Below, one piece after another: positions 21,925-33,170 of a stretch of 64,000 nt of DNA. Position numbers and translations under genes: made by a program. The notes under the pieces were generated by a model. It had not been told where the DNA came from, did no database searches, and saw nothing but the letters and a program-made list of their open reading frames with translations. Positions within the stretch are counted from its first letter, which is position 1. Each line of letters opens with the position of its first letter. The stretch is from Eretmocerus hayati (taxonomy: Eukaryota > Arthropoda > Insecta > Hymenoptera > Aphelinidae): contig CM056742.1 in assembly GCA_029851415.1 (NCBI GenBank), positions 61,142,454-61,206,453 of the forward strand, in the 5' to 3' direction.

Positions 21925-23080
21925 ACGCTGCTAAATGATATTAGCAGAATGCTTTCTCACGTCGGAATGTGCTTGGACAACAGATTTCGAACATATTTTA
22001 CAATTGAGATGATTTGTTTATTCTAAAAATCTTGGAGGATAGAGAATCGGCTTCGTATATTTTGTTCCTCTCGCCGATATCTATTTATTGTAAGTCACGG
22101 TTTTTCCTCCAGTCTTATCCCTGGTCCTCCACGAATTTAACTTTCTCTGTCGTTGTCTGTGTCCGTCTGTGTGTGTGTCTGTGCAACTTCATTTTTCGTC
22201 AACGGTTTCTCCTCAGCGTTTCAACTGATCTTTCTCAAATTTATGTGAGTGGTAGAGCACTATGTGGCGATATGCTGAAAGGATTTATAGCCCAATCTAT
22301 TAAACGGTTCTCGATTAATGAGTATCGGAAAATAAAAATATTAAAATTTTCAAGAAATTATTAGGAGTTTTTCAAATTTATGTCTAGAAGAACTTCATAA
22401 GGGAAGTTGAGGTGACCTAATAAAATGTAAATCTGGCCATCCTTGATCGATTGGTTAGTACGGAATTACGTTAAACTGTATGGGAAAAGAAATGTACATG
22501 ATTCTTTTTCATTGATAGAAGATTCATGATTTAATTGGTAGAGATAGATATGGATGAAAATTCCGCATTAACCAATTGACGGAAAATGATGAAAAGAAGG
22601 TTGTTTAAGTGACCCAAAATTTGATTTGTTGATTTTGAGAAAAGATATTTAAATATAAAATAATCGATTTTTGGAAAATTTTGACATTTTCATTTCCGGA
22701 TACTCATTAATCGAGAACTGTTTAATAGATTGGGCTATAAATCCTTTCAGCACATCTTTACATGGTGCTCTACCACTCACATAAATTTGAGAAAGATCGG
22801 TCGAAACGCTGAGGAGAAACCGTTGACGAAAAATGAAGTTGCACAGACACACACACGGACGGACACAAACAACGACAGAGAAAGTTAAATTCGTGGAGGA
22901 CCAGGGAGAAGCCTGGAAGAAAAACCGTGACTTACAATAGATAGATATCGGCGAGAGGAACAAAATGTACGAAGCCGATTCGCTATGAGTGAAGATTTTC
23001 AGAATAAAAAATTAATTTGAGTGAAAAAATTGAGCAAAAATGTCTTGTCACGAATACAACCCTTTCTCTTTGAGAAAGCA
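21925..23080. mobile_element. Inverted-repeat element inside the J1 3' UTR
   Basis: Arms at about 21951-22365 and 22655-23079 are inverted copies. The inner 330 bp are about 94 percent identical by eye, and the outer parts are more diverged. The spacer is about 290 bp. Each arm gives the same open frame (SSTNLTFSVVVCVR..., RQRFLLSVSTDLSQIYVSG), which I take as a property of the repeat, not a gene. It splits GACATATAAA from AAGACATGGGCCCACA, which are contiguous-like in J2. The outermost visible pair is GCTTTCTC and GAGAAAGC. Confidence 0.7.
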
Positions 23081-23114
23081 AAAGACATGGGCCCACAGTC
23101 ATATCACAGGAATC

Positions 23115-25313
23115 TCAGTTCGGAAGCGAAAAAGCCACGCATAACTCAGCTGAAGTAGAAGACATCAATTGAAACGGGCTCACGCCTACCACAGTCGACA
23201 AATTGAAATAGTGTTTTTTCTCCACATCAATCTTCTGGGAGGATAGTGTTAACAGGGAGTCTTTTAAGGACTCTTCGAATGATGATATCTTCCCAAGCTG
23301 CCGGAGGCCCGGAGGGAGAAAGTTCCACAAATGAGCACATTGGACCTGGAAAGATCTTCTTCCATATTCAAGTCTCATGTTGGGAACTTTGAGTACCCGC
23401 TCTTCTAGATCACCCCGTGCGGGGCGTTCGTATTGGTACCTGGTAAACATCGCAGCTAGGTAGCCAGGTTCTCCTAAGTGCATGATCTTATGCATCAAGA
23501 GAGCTGCGAAGTACATTCTCCGCGAATCAGTACGTAACCAACCCAAGCGCTCCCTAAACGGGGCGATGTGCTCGTCTCTCCTAAGATCAAAAATATATCT
23601 CACACATGAATTGCTTAGTCTCTGTACACGTTGCCGCTGTTCGTCCGTGGCGTCGAGGTACACGACCGCGCAATAATCTAGGTGCGGTTGAAATAATGAC
23701 TCGACTGGGCGAATTCGGAGAGGTCTGGTGATGCATGTCCTAAAAAACCGCAGACCGTATAGGGCTCTGTTGACTTTCTTAGTTACTTGGTCAATGTGCG
23801 GTTTCCATGTCAATTCACTGTCAAGTGTAACACCGAGTATCACGACCGTATCACTGAACGAGATGAACTTTCTTTCCTGTATCTCAACCCCTGGCAAGTC
23901 CATTCTCTTCAGATCTTTGATATTTCTCTCCGAACTGAAGTAGATTGCCTTGGTCTTGCCAGCGTTGAGACACAGGCCGGAACTTCTGGCCCACTCGGCA
24001 ACTAGTCGTCCCATTTTGCCCAGCCGAGCAATACCTTCCCTGACCTTATTTCTCTCGATTTGGAGATAAATTTGGAGATCATTCGCATAAAATAGATGAT
24101 GTACCGACTTTCCGTCTAGCAAGCCAGCCAGGTCATTCACATACAAGCTGAAGAGGGGAGGCCCAAGGACGGACCCCAGTGGAACGACCAGATTGGTTCC
24201 GAGCCAATCAGATTTGCCTGCTTTAGAAGTGATTTGTTGGGTGCGACCCTGTAAATATGATTTTATCAACAGGAGCGCCGATCTTGAGAAGCCAAGATGT
24301 CGTAGCTTCCTCAGCAGCTTGGATGGTGAGATGGTGTCAAAAGCTTCGCCAAAATCGAATAGTAGGAGCAGAGTGATCTTCTTCCTGTCTATATCTACTC
24401 TGATGTCATCGGTCAATTTCAACGAAGCTGTCTGGGTGCTATGGTGTTGCCTAAAACCAGTCTGGAAGCGATCAAGTATCTTCTCGATTTCCAAATACTC
24501 CGTGATTTGGTCATGTGCGATTTTTTCCAGAACCTTGGAGAGAAAGCACAGCAGTGCTATAGGACGGAAGTCCGAGGCCGTTGATGGAACAGCAGTCTTC
24601 TTTAGTGCAATCAGCTGCGCTTGCTTCCAAGCCTCAGAAAAAATGCCATGAGCGAAAGAGGAGTTGAAAATATGTACAATAAGATCACCAATGGCCGGGA
24701 GAGCTTTTGCGATCACGCTTTGGGTTATCCCACCCACTCCATAGGCCTGTGAGGAGAAATATTTGATAGCATGGACTACATCGCTGGAATTTGTGGGCTT
24801 AAATTTGAACCCCTCCTTCGGTGCCGAGTCAATATCATCCATTGCTTCATTAATATTTTCGTGGGGTGAAACGGAAACTCCCGCAAATTGTGCGTTCAAC
24901 TCATCCGGTGTGAAGCCATGAAGTTCCTCCTCTTTGCTCTTAGGCAAGAGGCCGAGATTGCGCATCTCCCTCCAAATGTTCTTCTTCTGATCAAGAGCAT
25001 CTGATAAATGGGTTTGAATGAAGGAGTTATGCTCTTGTTCAATGCGCAAGTCGACCTCTTCGCTAAGCCGAAAGTATTCATTTTGAAGCTCAGGACACTT
25101 GCGCTGGTTACGTTGAATCCGTTCCCAGCGCCTGCGCGTCGCGTCTCGCTTATTCATGAGTACCCTCAGCTCAGGACCAATCCAAGGAGCGTCATTTTTA
25201 CGCGGATTAATGGTTTTTTCGGGTGCTAATTCATCTATAACGGTCTGTAAATTTTCATTCAAGCAGTGAATTGCATCTTCCAAACTCGTTCCAGCATTTT
25301 CGAGAGCTGTCTA
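23115..25313 (-). pseudogene. J1 ORF2, reverse transcriptase part
   Basis: A 722-codon open frame contains the linker, the RT fingers and palm (SDFRPIALLCFLSKVLEKIA, FQTGFRQHHSTQTASL, LLLFDFGEAFDT, VVPLGSVLGPPLF) and the thumb/C-terminal region (YCAVVYLDATDEQRQRVQRL). The catalytic box reads FYANDLQIY: the first aspartate of the normal YADD is asparagine (codon 24081-24083, about residue 401). The PQGS motif reads PLGS. An in-frame TAG at 25311-25313 separates it from the endonuclease. The frame is long and clean, but the enzyme should be inactive. Confidence 0.82.
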
Positions 25314-26091
25314 GTCACAACAAAGCAATCGGTCATTCAATATCTCCGGAGTGATGTTTCGAAAATCCCTGTAGGTGAAGGAATTTCTTGGCGGAGTAGG
25401 AGTGAAGACGTTGATGGTGACGTCAATGACCGAGTGCCTGCCGAAACTGGGCAGGAGTCTGTTTTGAAAGTCAGTAATGATGTCATTGTCATCTACATAA
25501 ATGTGATCAATCCATGTATGAGATGTATTGGGGGTGTGTTGGTGAGTCGGGCCATGCTGCACTATCTGCAAGGTAAGTTCTTCTGTCAGTGCAGTCAGTG
25601 TCTTGGTGTCGGGATGAGCAGTGTCTAACAAATCCGCGTTCAGATCACCCATTACAATTTTATGACTGTGTCGCCACACAGCCGGCGTAACGAGCCAACA
25701 GCCCGTCATCCTTCTGCATGGCGACTTTTGGGGGTCTGTAGATTACTACGACCAATATTGGCGGGGAGTTACCCTGTTGTATGCTACGAAAGAGAAGTTC
25801 AGGCACGCCAGGTTTCCCTGGCCCAAAAGTATTTGACGAAATCAACTTCTTAACTCTGAAGTCATTGCGCACATAGAAGGCAACCCCACCACGCTCTCTG
25901 TTGCGATCCCGCCGCAACAATGAAAAACCTGGAATCTGAACGAGATTGTCATCCGCAAACTCATCTAGCTTCGACTCAGCCACCCCAAATAGACGGTAGG
26001 AGGGATCGTTAGCAACGAGCAAGCGTAGATGCTCAATCTTATCTGTCAGAGAGTTAAGGTTGATAAATCCCGCTTTCAAGGAACTACCCAT
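25311..26091 (-). pseudogene. J1 ORF2, endonuclease part
   Basis: It starts at the ATG at 26091, 26 bp after ORF1. The N-terminal half (MGSSLKAGFINLNSLTDK, FGVAESKLDEF, RERGGVAFYVR) and the second half (IVMGDLNADLLD, TWIDHIYVDDN, FGRHSVIDVTI) form the exonuclease/endonuclease/phosphatase fold that nicks target DNA. A frameshift near 25700 separates the halves, and TAG at 25311 ends the frame before the RT part. The usual S-D-H triad near the end appears as GRHSVID, so the catalytic histidine is retained. Confidence 0.75.
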
Positions 26092-26117
26092 CCCTCGTCG
26101 CTCTTCAGCAGCCGTAT

Positions 26118-27992
26118 CTAGTCAAGGAGTCTTCGCTGATTCTGCTGCCGAAACTCTACTCTGCTCCGGAACGGTAGTGCAGCTCTGGGTGTTATTAGAG
26201 GACGCACGAGCACGTTCTGGAGCACTTCGACAGGCCGTTTGAATGACCTGCAGATCAGCGAGAGATTCGAACGTATGCGCTCGCTCACCATTTTTCCATC
26301 TAACCCAGAAACGTCGGCCACTGTGTCAGACGTATTTTGGACCCAAACCGCGTGCAATCGACCTCAAGCGTATGTATTCTTTGTATTTCTCACGGGGGAG
26401 CATCTCATTCATAAAGATTTTACGGTCAAGCACATGAGCTTTCGTACCTGGGTCGAGTTAGTCAGGCTGGATATTGTTAGCCGTGAAATAATTATTGGTG
26501 ATTGAACGTTTAGCCCGAATCACTTCCTCGACTAGTCGACCACTGGTGAATTGGACTATGCACGATGGTAGAGTGCGCGGGATGGCAGCTGGGGCTCGAG
26601 GAGACGGAACCGAGTCGCAAATACCTGTTGGAGGCTTCTCCCCAGACGCACGCCCGGTTTGCAGGACTTGGACATCAGCAATGTCCACCCTCTCTAGTGA
26701 GGGGAGTACAGACTTGAGCACTGCGTAGGCAATATCAGATAGCTGTACCGGCGAGGCCTTAGAATTTTCTTTTAAAATACCATTAATAATTAATTTACAT
26801 CGCTCAAGACCGTCACTGTCGTGTCCCCGTCCTTGCTCCCCAGCGTGTGGATGAGGGAACTTGTCCATCCTAGGTGTAATAATAGGAATCGAAGATTGAT
26901 GTGTCGATTCGACATTACTATTCTCAATTCTTCTACATTCGCTATCTCGCTGATTACTCTCACGACCTGTTAATAGCTCAGCCAGAGTGGAAAACTGGCT
27001 TTTCATGGTAGAATTCTGCTCCAGAAGAAGCTAGCGATCCAAGCGGAGCTCCTCCAGCTGGGAGCTTTGCCTCTCTATGAGTCTCTCGAGAGAGGATACA
27101 CGTGCCAATAGGTGATCATTCACCTCATTTACTGCTGGCGTGAGAGGTGGAGAGGCAACGGCAACGTTTTGTCGCCTCACGGGAGATTTTATTTCGTCAA
27201 GCTCGTTCTGGAGTAGCGTATATTGATCATAGAAGAGGTCGAGAGTAGTCTGCGCTATGAGTACCCATTTGGTGTCAGGAGAATCCGTCGCCGTCGAAGT
27301 TGGTGATGTTGCAGGTCGTTCCGAGACGTTGAGGCTGTTGCTCTCCGTCGACCCTACAACGTGGCCAAGAGGTGGTGTAGTTTTCGAGATGGGGATGTTG
27401 CTCTCCATCGGCCCGACAGCGTGGCCAAGAGGAGGTGTAGTGAGCAGCGACTGGGGAGTAGTGGTGGGCCGCGCATCTGTTTGCTGCTTTAGAATATTCG
27501 CGGGCTCTATACCGGTGGACTGGCGGGAGGTGGCACCACATGACGGAGACGAAGCAGCAGGCGATAGAGTACCCCCCGCTAGCGGAAGCTGTAGACTCCC
27601 GGAGTTGGATAGAGAGGCATTGGTGGTGGGGGGCTTTGCGCTGCGGCCCGCGGCGGTGGTATGCAGAGCGGGGGAAGATAGTGCCGATGCAGCGTGCGAG
27701 CTGAGCCGTGTGTGTGAGATGGTCTGATTACTCACTAGTCTATGCGAGGTAGTATTCTCCTTCTTCCTCTCTCTGACTGTTTGCGTGCTGAGGCGAGAAG
27801 TCGAAGTCGTCTGCTCCGATGCACTTGATGATAATTGCACGGCTGGAATTTTGTTTACCTGCAGACATTTTTCGCATGTCACTGCTCCTTGAGATGATTT
27901 CGAGCACTTGACATGTGCTGATCTTCTGCAAGTGCCGCATTCTCTGCTGCGCGTAAGGTGTTGTTGCAGACGCAGCAGGTGTTGTCGCTCAT
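26118..27992 (-). pseudogene. J1 ORF1 (PHD-like finger, coiled coil)
   Basis: ATG at 27992 gives MSDNTCCVCNNTL. The partner cysteines (CGTCRRSAHVKCSKSS, then CEKCLQ) are in another frame, so a frameshift lies at about 27940. A serine/threonine/proline-rich middle and a leucine-rich helix (LLARVSSLERLIERQSSQLE) follow. A TAG at 27031 and a TAA at 26458 interrupt the same frame. The C-terminus (KYVWHSGGRFWVRWKNGE, then ADLQVIQTA) is the RNA-binding tail typical of these ORF1 proteins. The family role is nucleic-acid binding in the retrotransposition particle. Confidence 0.72.
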
Positions 27993-28078
27993 CGTGCAGC
28001 AGACAGCAAGACAGCGAAGCAGGCCAGCGTAGCAGACGACCTCCGAGCATGCGCACAAAGCTCAGGGAGAGAGAGAGA

Positions 28079-30425
28079 GAGATTGATTGATTGATTGATA
28101 GAGGAATTCCTTTAGGGCAGAGGGTAGACCCTATTTGCCCTAACTGTGATACATATGTGAACAATACAATATAATGGATAATATAATAGACCGAAAACGT
28201 TGCTCAGGTTTTGCTGAGTATACATTTGGAGATGCCGAAAGTATGTTCCATGAAAGCTTGAATATAGGGATACGTGACAAAATATCCTTGACTATACTAA
28301 AAGTAACAATCATGAACTAAACTAAGGGTATCGACTTTCTCACACAACTCCAGGTAGTGTAAGTTTACCTATCAATGCCGAGGGAATTGAATCAAGATGT
28401 TCTTCATGAGCTCTCAAGATCCAATGATGCGCGTCACGCTCCATGAGTGTCACGGGGAGAGAACGCTTGAATCCGTCAGGGCTCTGCTTTGCAAAATCCA
28501 CGTCGGAAAGTATATTGAAAAGCTCCGACGCGACGTAAGTGAACGACTGGTTCATGGCTTCGGTACGGGGGGTTTTGTACGGCAAGATATGCTCGCTGCG
28601 GCGCTCTGATTGGCGTATAGATGGGTCATCCGGAACTCTTTTGAAGCGCGGTCGCAAGAAAGACTGAAGATCACGATAGATTATTGAAAAGGACAATGAG
28701 CCAATGAGATATTCTCTCCGTCGTGCGGCTGATAACCAACCCAGGGCAATACGGTACGGTGTAACATGAGCGCGTCGAGGCACGTTGCCATAGGCGAACC
28801 TAACACAGGTGTTTATAAGTGTTTTCAATTTGAGCGTTTGAGTTTTGTCGAGGCCGGTCAGGCGTGTCGCGCTGTAATCAGAGAGGGAAAGTACGAGACT
28901 TACTGTTAGCTGTTGTTCCAGAGGGCGCGAGAGTGCTCAACTCATAATGCGCAAGCAATGCAGGGAGCCATGAATTTTCCTAGATAAGAGATTGATCTGC
29001 TCTCTCCAATCCAAGGGGGGAGAAATTGTGAGTCCAAGAAGCTTGATATTGTCAACGTAGGGTATGGTAGAACTATCGATACAGATAGGAGCAATGCGTT
29101 GCAGGTCGATAGTCTCCAGGTACAATTCGCTACCAACAATGATAGCAGTGGTTTTATCCGCATTTAATCTGAGACCATTGTCTAAGGTCCCCGCCGCTAC
29201 TGAATTTGCATCTTGATTAGTGAGAGTGATCAGTCTGTTGATTTTAGATAGAAGACCATGCATGTACTCGCAAACCAGCGTATGGCAAGATCTAAGCATC
29301 CGAAGTTATGTAGTTTTCCCAGGAACTTGATGTGTGGGAGAGTATCGAATGCTTTGGAGAAGTCAAATGAGATAGAGATTGTGATCATATCCTTGTTAAT
29401 TGCAGAGCGGACGTTTCCCAGTAATCCTAGGAGAGCGCTTTGGGTGGAGTGATGCGGTCGGAAACCACACTGATTTGGTTCAAGTATGTTGGCGGGGGAA
29501 AGATGACTAAAAAGTTGCTCATGTACGACTCGCTCCAAGACCTTGGATATTTCAGGCAACTGAGCTACTGGTCGAGTGTCAGACGGCGATTTGGGTGCTG
29601 AGCTTTTCGAGAGAGGGATGATCGAAGACCGCTTCCATTGATCCGGGCAGTAACCTGTGGCTAATGAATCGTTGACAGATCTGGTGATGTATGGATGAAG
29701 TGCTGGGAATGCCATTCTGAACATGGTCGATGAGATACTGTCCACACCAACTCCTTGAGATTTGCAGTATGCGAACGCGCGAAGGGTGTCCTCTCCGGTC
29801 ACAGGTTTGAAGTCGAAAGTTGGAACGTTATCAGGGAGAGGGATGGAACAGATTGCATCAATATCATCCTCTTTTAGCAGTTGGATTTTCTTGGAAACAG
29901 CAGCGCGAAGAAGATTGAGGGTGTCACCACTGAATAAGCCAAGTGGTGAGGGTGTGCGTTTGGACATGAATCCAAATTTCCCCAGCTTTTTCCATCTCGA
30001 TTTGACATCTGGCGCACTCAAGACTTTGTTAGAGATATGGTCATTCTTAGCGTTGTCACGAGTGGATTTGACTTCGTTGCGTACTGGGCAATAAGCTGCA
30101 ACGTCGCTTGGTGCGTTTGTTCTGCGAGCGCGTCTGTACAGGGCGTCACGCTGTCTCATGCGATATCTTATGTCAGCTGAAACCCAGGGTTTTTCGGAGG
30201 CGTTGACAGTGAGATGCTTGATAGGAGACAGCTGATTGAAGGCATCTAGTGAGACTCGCGTGATCGCAGCAACAGATTGGTTGACATGGGTTCGTGTTAG
30301 TGTCGAGTAGAGAAGGTTACGATAGTCAGGGAATTCCTGATGAGGACAAAAACTGAGACGTATATCTAAGGGGTTATATGTACAAGGATCATTGGGTTGT
30401 AAGTGGGATATATTGTGACCAGGGT
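28079..30425 (-). mobile_element. K-type LINE K1, 5' truncated and internally deleted
   Basis: The 3' end (GAGGAATTCCTTTAGGGCAG) abuts the ATTG microsatellite into which J1 is joined. ORF2 pieces run to about 30410. Upstream is a foldback repeat instead of ORF1. It matches K2 (36.8-41.5 kb) but lacks the RT catalytic box. Confidence 0.75.
28340..30410 (-). pseudogene. K1 ORF2 with deletion of the RT active site
   Basis: Three blocks align in order with K2 ORF2. The first is the linker and RT fingers/palm up to ISISFDFSKAFDTLPH and LAIRWFAS (29230-30410). The second is NGLRLNADKTTAIIVGSELY to the thumb (28937-29200). The third is the C-terminus (28340-28828, VRFAYGNVPRRAHVTPYRI). Between LAIRWFAS and DNGLRLN about 75 residues are missing, including the VPQGSVLGP and FADD motifs that K2 has. 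A further frame break lies at about 28830-28937. It cannot be an active RT. Confidence 0.75.
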
Positions 30426-30426
30426 T

Positions 30427-30845
30427 TTTAACGGAATATTTGTTTTGTTTCGTTTTGTTTAGCAAATAAACTGAACAAAACGAAACGATTCCGTTTCCGT
30501 TGATGATAAACGAAATTAAACAAAACATTATTCACATTTGATATCAATGAACAAAACTAAACGGAATTCTGGCATTTTGAATACGTTGAATTTTGTTTTT
30601 GGGAAACGAAACGTAAACACAATTACTTTTGATTGAGTTGGAGGGAAACTTAACTAAACGTAATCAGAAGGGCTCAACGTGATATCACACGAAACAAAAC
30701 TCGCATAATTTCGTTTACTTTTGTTTATGCAGTTCTCTCATTCATATCGTTTCGTTTAGTTTTGTTCATCATCAACGTAAACGAAATTCCATTATTTTGT
30801 TTCGTTTCTCCCTTAAACAAAACTAACAGAAACAAAACAAATTGT
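30427..30845. repeat. TTTCGTTTTGTTT-rich foldback element
   Basis: The left 100 bp (GGAATATTTGTTTTGTTTCG...) and the right 100 bp (ending GAAACAAAACAAATTG) are imperfect inverted repeats. Further AAACGAAA/TTTCGTTT motifs in both orientations fill the middle. It replaces the 5' part of K1, so it may have inserted there. No coding capacity. Confidence 0.6.
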
Positions 30846-31485
30846 TTTTTCTCTCTTTTATCATTTTTCGAGTTCACTTGACTTGCACTCATCTATCATT
30901 GTTTGAAGGTGGAAACTATGAGTGCTCGATCGCCTCAACACCACACTTCATTCGATACGTATCATTATTCGCAGGAGCTCTAGTTCTTTGGGTGAGGGTC
31001 TTATGGGCGAATCTCGGGATTTGAGAGATACTGGTTCGCAAATTTGAGATATTTCAACCTGATACGACATTTCCGGGTAACTTTTTCATCGATTAATTAG
31101 TACTCAAACAATGGTATGATACTCGCGTGGACAACGGATATTCTCATGTATTCAAATAAGAACCTCGCATTACAACTATTCTGATGAGTGCACTTCATCC
31201 TAGGAATGAGCTGTCCTCGGCGTCAGAAGAGTGAACAGGGGGGATTCTAACATTTTATAGGGGTTCCCAATGGTCCCTGTTACATGATGAAGGGACTCCT
31301 CACCTACTAAAATGTAGGTTCTTATGAGTTTTCAATTTTTGTTAGCCTCGCATTACTCCTGAGACGGATGTATGACAGAGGAGATTTTTACATACGTTTC
31401 TGTTAAAGGAGGAATCAGATTACACGTGGTTCCAGTTACAATGAGGTCCTCATTTTCACGTCTCATGCAAAGATAATACATTTCG
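30846..31485. other. No gene seen
   Basis: AT-rich sequence with short frames only; no repeat or domain that I can name. Confidence 0.5.
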
Positions 31486-31489
31486 ATGC

Positions 31490-31862
31490 AAGGGTGGAAA
31501 AACTTCTTTTGACACACTGTGCGAGAGAGTAACTTTTCTGCACTGATTTCCCACTTTCTCTCACAGTTTGTCAGGAAATAGTATTCGATACACGGATGTT
31601 AAACTTATTTTTCGCACCCTCGTAATGATTCAGACCCTCGCCTACGGCTCGGGCCGGAAACCCTTCACTCGGACGCGAAAAAAAAGTTTTTCACCCTTGT
31701 ATCGAAATGTACTGTTTTGTGCTTGCGTGCATAAACCTGCACGGAAAAGTTACCTTTCGCACAGTTTTGCGTGCGGAAATGGGTGCGAAAAAGTACGAGC
31801 CGTGCGGAAAAATGACTCCTTAGGAAAGAACGCAGAACGGATATCTATCATCGAGAAATTAT
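31490..31862. repeat. Foldback repeat FB, copy 2
   Basis: The core 31587-31704 repeats copy 1: GATACACGGATGTTAAAC, GACCCTCGCCTACGGCTCGG, then CACCCTTGTATCGAAATGTA. The flanks again carry CGCACAGTTT-like motifs. The 98-codon frame is the counterpart of the frame in copy 1 (both read TLAxGSGRKPxTRT), which reflects repeat homology, not a gene. Confidence 0.65.
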
Positions 31863-31952
31863 GACGACCACCGAATTTTTGAATACTCTTCAAGTTGTTT
31901 TGCTAATCACAGTTTGCATTACCATAAGATTGAGATAGAGACGTGATGTCGA

Positions 31953-32026
31953 GACCCAGATAGCTAAGATGTTAGAGCATCTTCTCGGCAAGAAGACGGT
32001 TCCCAGTTCGATCCTGGATCCAGGGG
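31953..32026 (+). tRNA. tRNA-like sequence (probable tRNA pseudogene or SINE head)
   Basis: TAGCTAAGATGTTAGAGC resembles a D-arm/A box. TCTTC-TCGGCAA-GAAGA is a perfect 5-bp anticodon stem with a 7-base loop and anticodon position GGC. CCAG-TTCGATC-CTGG is a T-arm/B box. The acceptor stem pairs poorly and base 33 is C, not T, so a working tRNA-Ala is unlikely. It is more likely a tRNA-derived SINE head or pseudogene. Confidence 0.45.
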
Positions 32027-32085
32027 TGAATATTTTTCTCGATATAGCATCTCTCGATATTGAGCCTCTCATTTTTTTCTCGATT

Positions 32086-33168
32086 AAGAACATTTCGGTT
32101 ATAACGAGCTTCAAGGGACCGAAGAAAAAAATCTCGTTATATATGATTCCGTTACAACTATCTTTGATGGGTGGAAAAAACTAATCTCGAGTTTGTAAAG
32201 TCTCTCTTATCAAGAATTCAAATAACTATAACATTCAGAATACGATGACAGGACGACAATGACGTAGATGTGCATTAATCCACATAGCGGCATGGACATA
32301 CAATATTTAGGAATTCGCATTTATCATAAATTAGATGAACCGCAAGATGAAATATGGACTAGTGCAAATGATGGAGGACTGAAGAATTGTAGCTGAGAAA
32401 TTTTAATTTCGCGTCAAAGTTTACCAGGTTGTACTCGTCATGAAATCTCTCTTCCTTGTATGTAATTAATTTTGACACTCGATCGATATGATCGGATATC
32501 GTATTTATCACTCGCGGGAATTTCAAATTATGAAGATATAATTTTTCGGTCTTTGCGAGTTAAAGTCAGCAGATATTGCTGACGTTTTTGGCATCAATCG
32601 AGAATGGATTCTACTCCACTCTCGATCAATACACCTTTAGAGCCTCGTATGGTTCCGAGGATGCATCTAAAGGATTTTGATGGGAAGGAATGAAGAGTGA
32701 AGATGAATCGAAAATAAAGCGTAGAATCCAAATTTCTCATAAAGTTTCTCATTTCTCATCTTCACTCTTCATTCCTTTCCACCAAAATCTTTTGGATGCA
32801 TCCTCGGAACCATACGAGGCTCTAAAGGTGCATTGATCGAGAGTGGAGTAAAATCCATTCTCAATTGATGCCAAAAACATCAGCAATATCTGCTGACTTT
32901 AACTCGCAAAGACCGGAAAATTATATCTTCATAGGTCTCTTCCTTGTATTCGATCTATCCATTTCGCTCACTTATAGAATCATACTGCATGCATATTCGC
33001 ATTGATACTCGTATTCACCTCGAGTCTTAGGCTCCCAAATTCATAGTTGAACGGCTTCCACATCGATTTGTTCGGTTTAGCCGGTGCCGAAACCAAATTT
33101 TGCCAGAATTTTCGCTCGTTATGACCGAATTATCATTATATCCGGATCATTATAGCCGGATTCTACTG
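32086..33168. mobile_element. Tigger-type element copy 2, inverted and interrupted
   Basis: This is an inverted, diverged copy of 649-1363. The right end reads AGCCGGATTCTACTG followed by TA. The interior shares CGACAATGACGTAGATGTGC and GGACATACAATATTTAG-like blocks. The left end near 32086 is degraded (TTTCGGTTATAACGAG is still visible). A 474-bp foldback insertion (32462-32935) splits it. Confidence 0.72.
32462..32935. mobile_element. Foldback insertion with 176-bp arms
   Basis: Arms 32531-32706 and 32756-32931 are inverted copies of equal length with a 49-bp loop. The 14-base sequence TCTCTTCCTTGTAT stands on both sides (32448-32461 and 32936-32949), whereas the uninterrupted Tigger copy has it once (with one change). 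That indicates insertion with a 14-bp duplication. About 69 bp of non-palindromic DNA lies between the left duplication and the left arm. No reading frame of note. Confidence 0.78.
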
Positions 33169-33170
33169 TA

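Larger units (their letters stand above)
21606..28078 (-). mobile_element. J-type LINE J1, near full length (CR1/Jockey-group)
   Basis: Read on minus: 5' end near 28078 at a GA/ATTG repeat, ORF1 with a PHD-like finger (27992-26118), ORF2 with endonuclease and RT (26091-23115), 3' UTR to the ATTC microsatellite at 21620. A 1.15-kb inverted-repeat element interrupts the 3' UTR (about 21925-23080). Without it the element is about 5.3 kb. ORF1 with a PHD-like finger and a VWHSGGRFWVRWK-type tail fits LINEs of the CR1/Jockey group; the exact clade is not determined. Confidence 0.8.

Noticed and set aside
22014..22963. Pair of similar about 110-codon frames as a duplicated gene
   Set aside because: They are the two arms of an inverted-repeat element. 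The peptide follows from repeat sequence and lacks conserved domain features.
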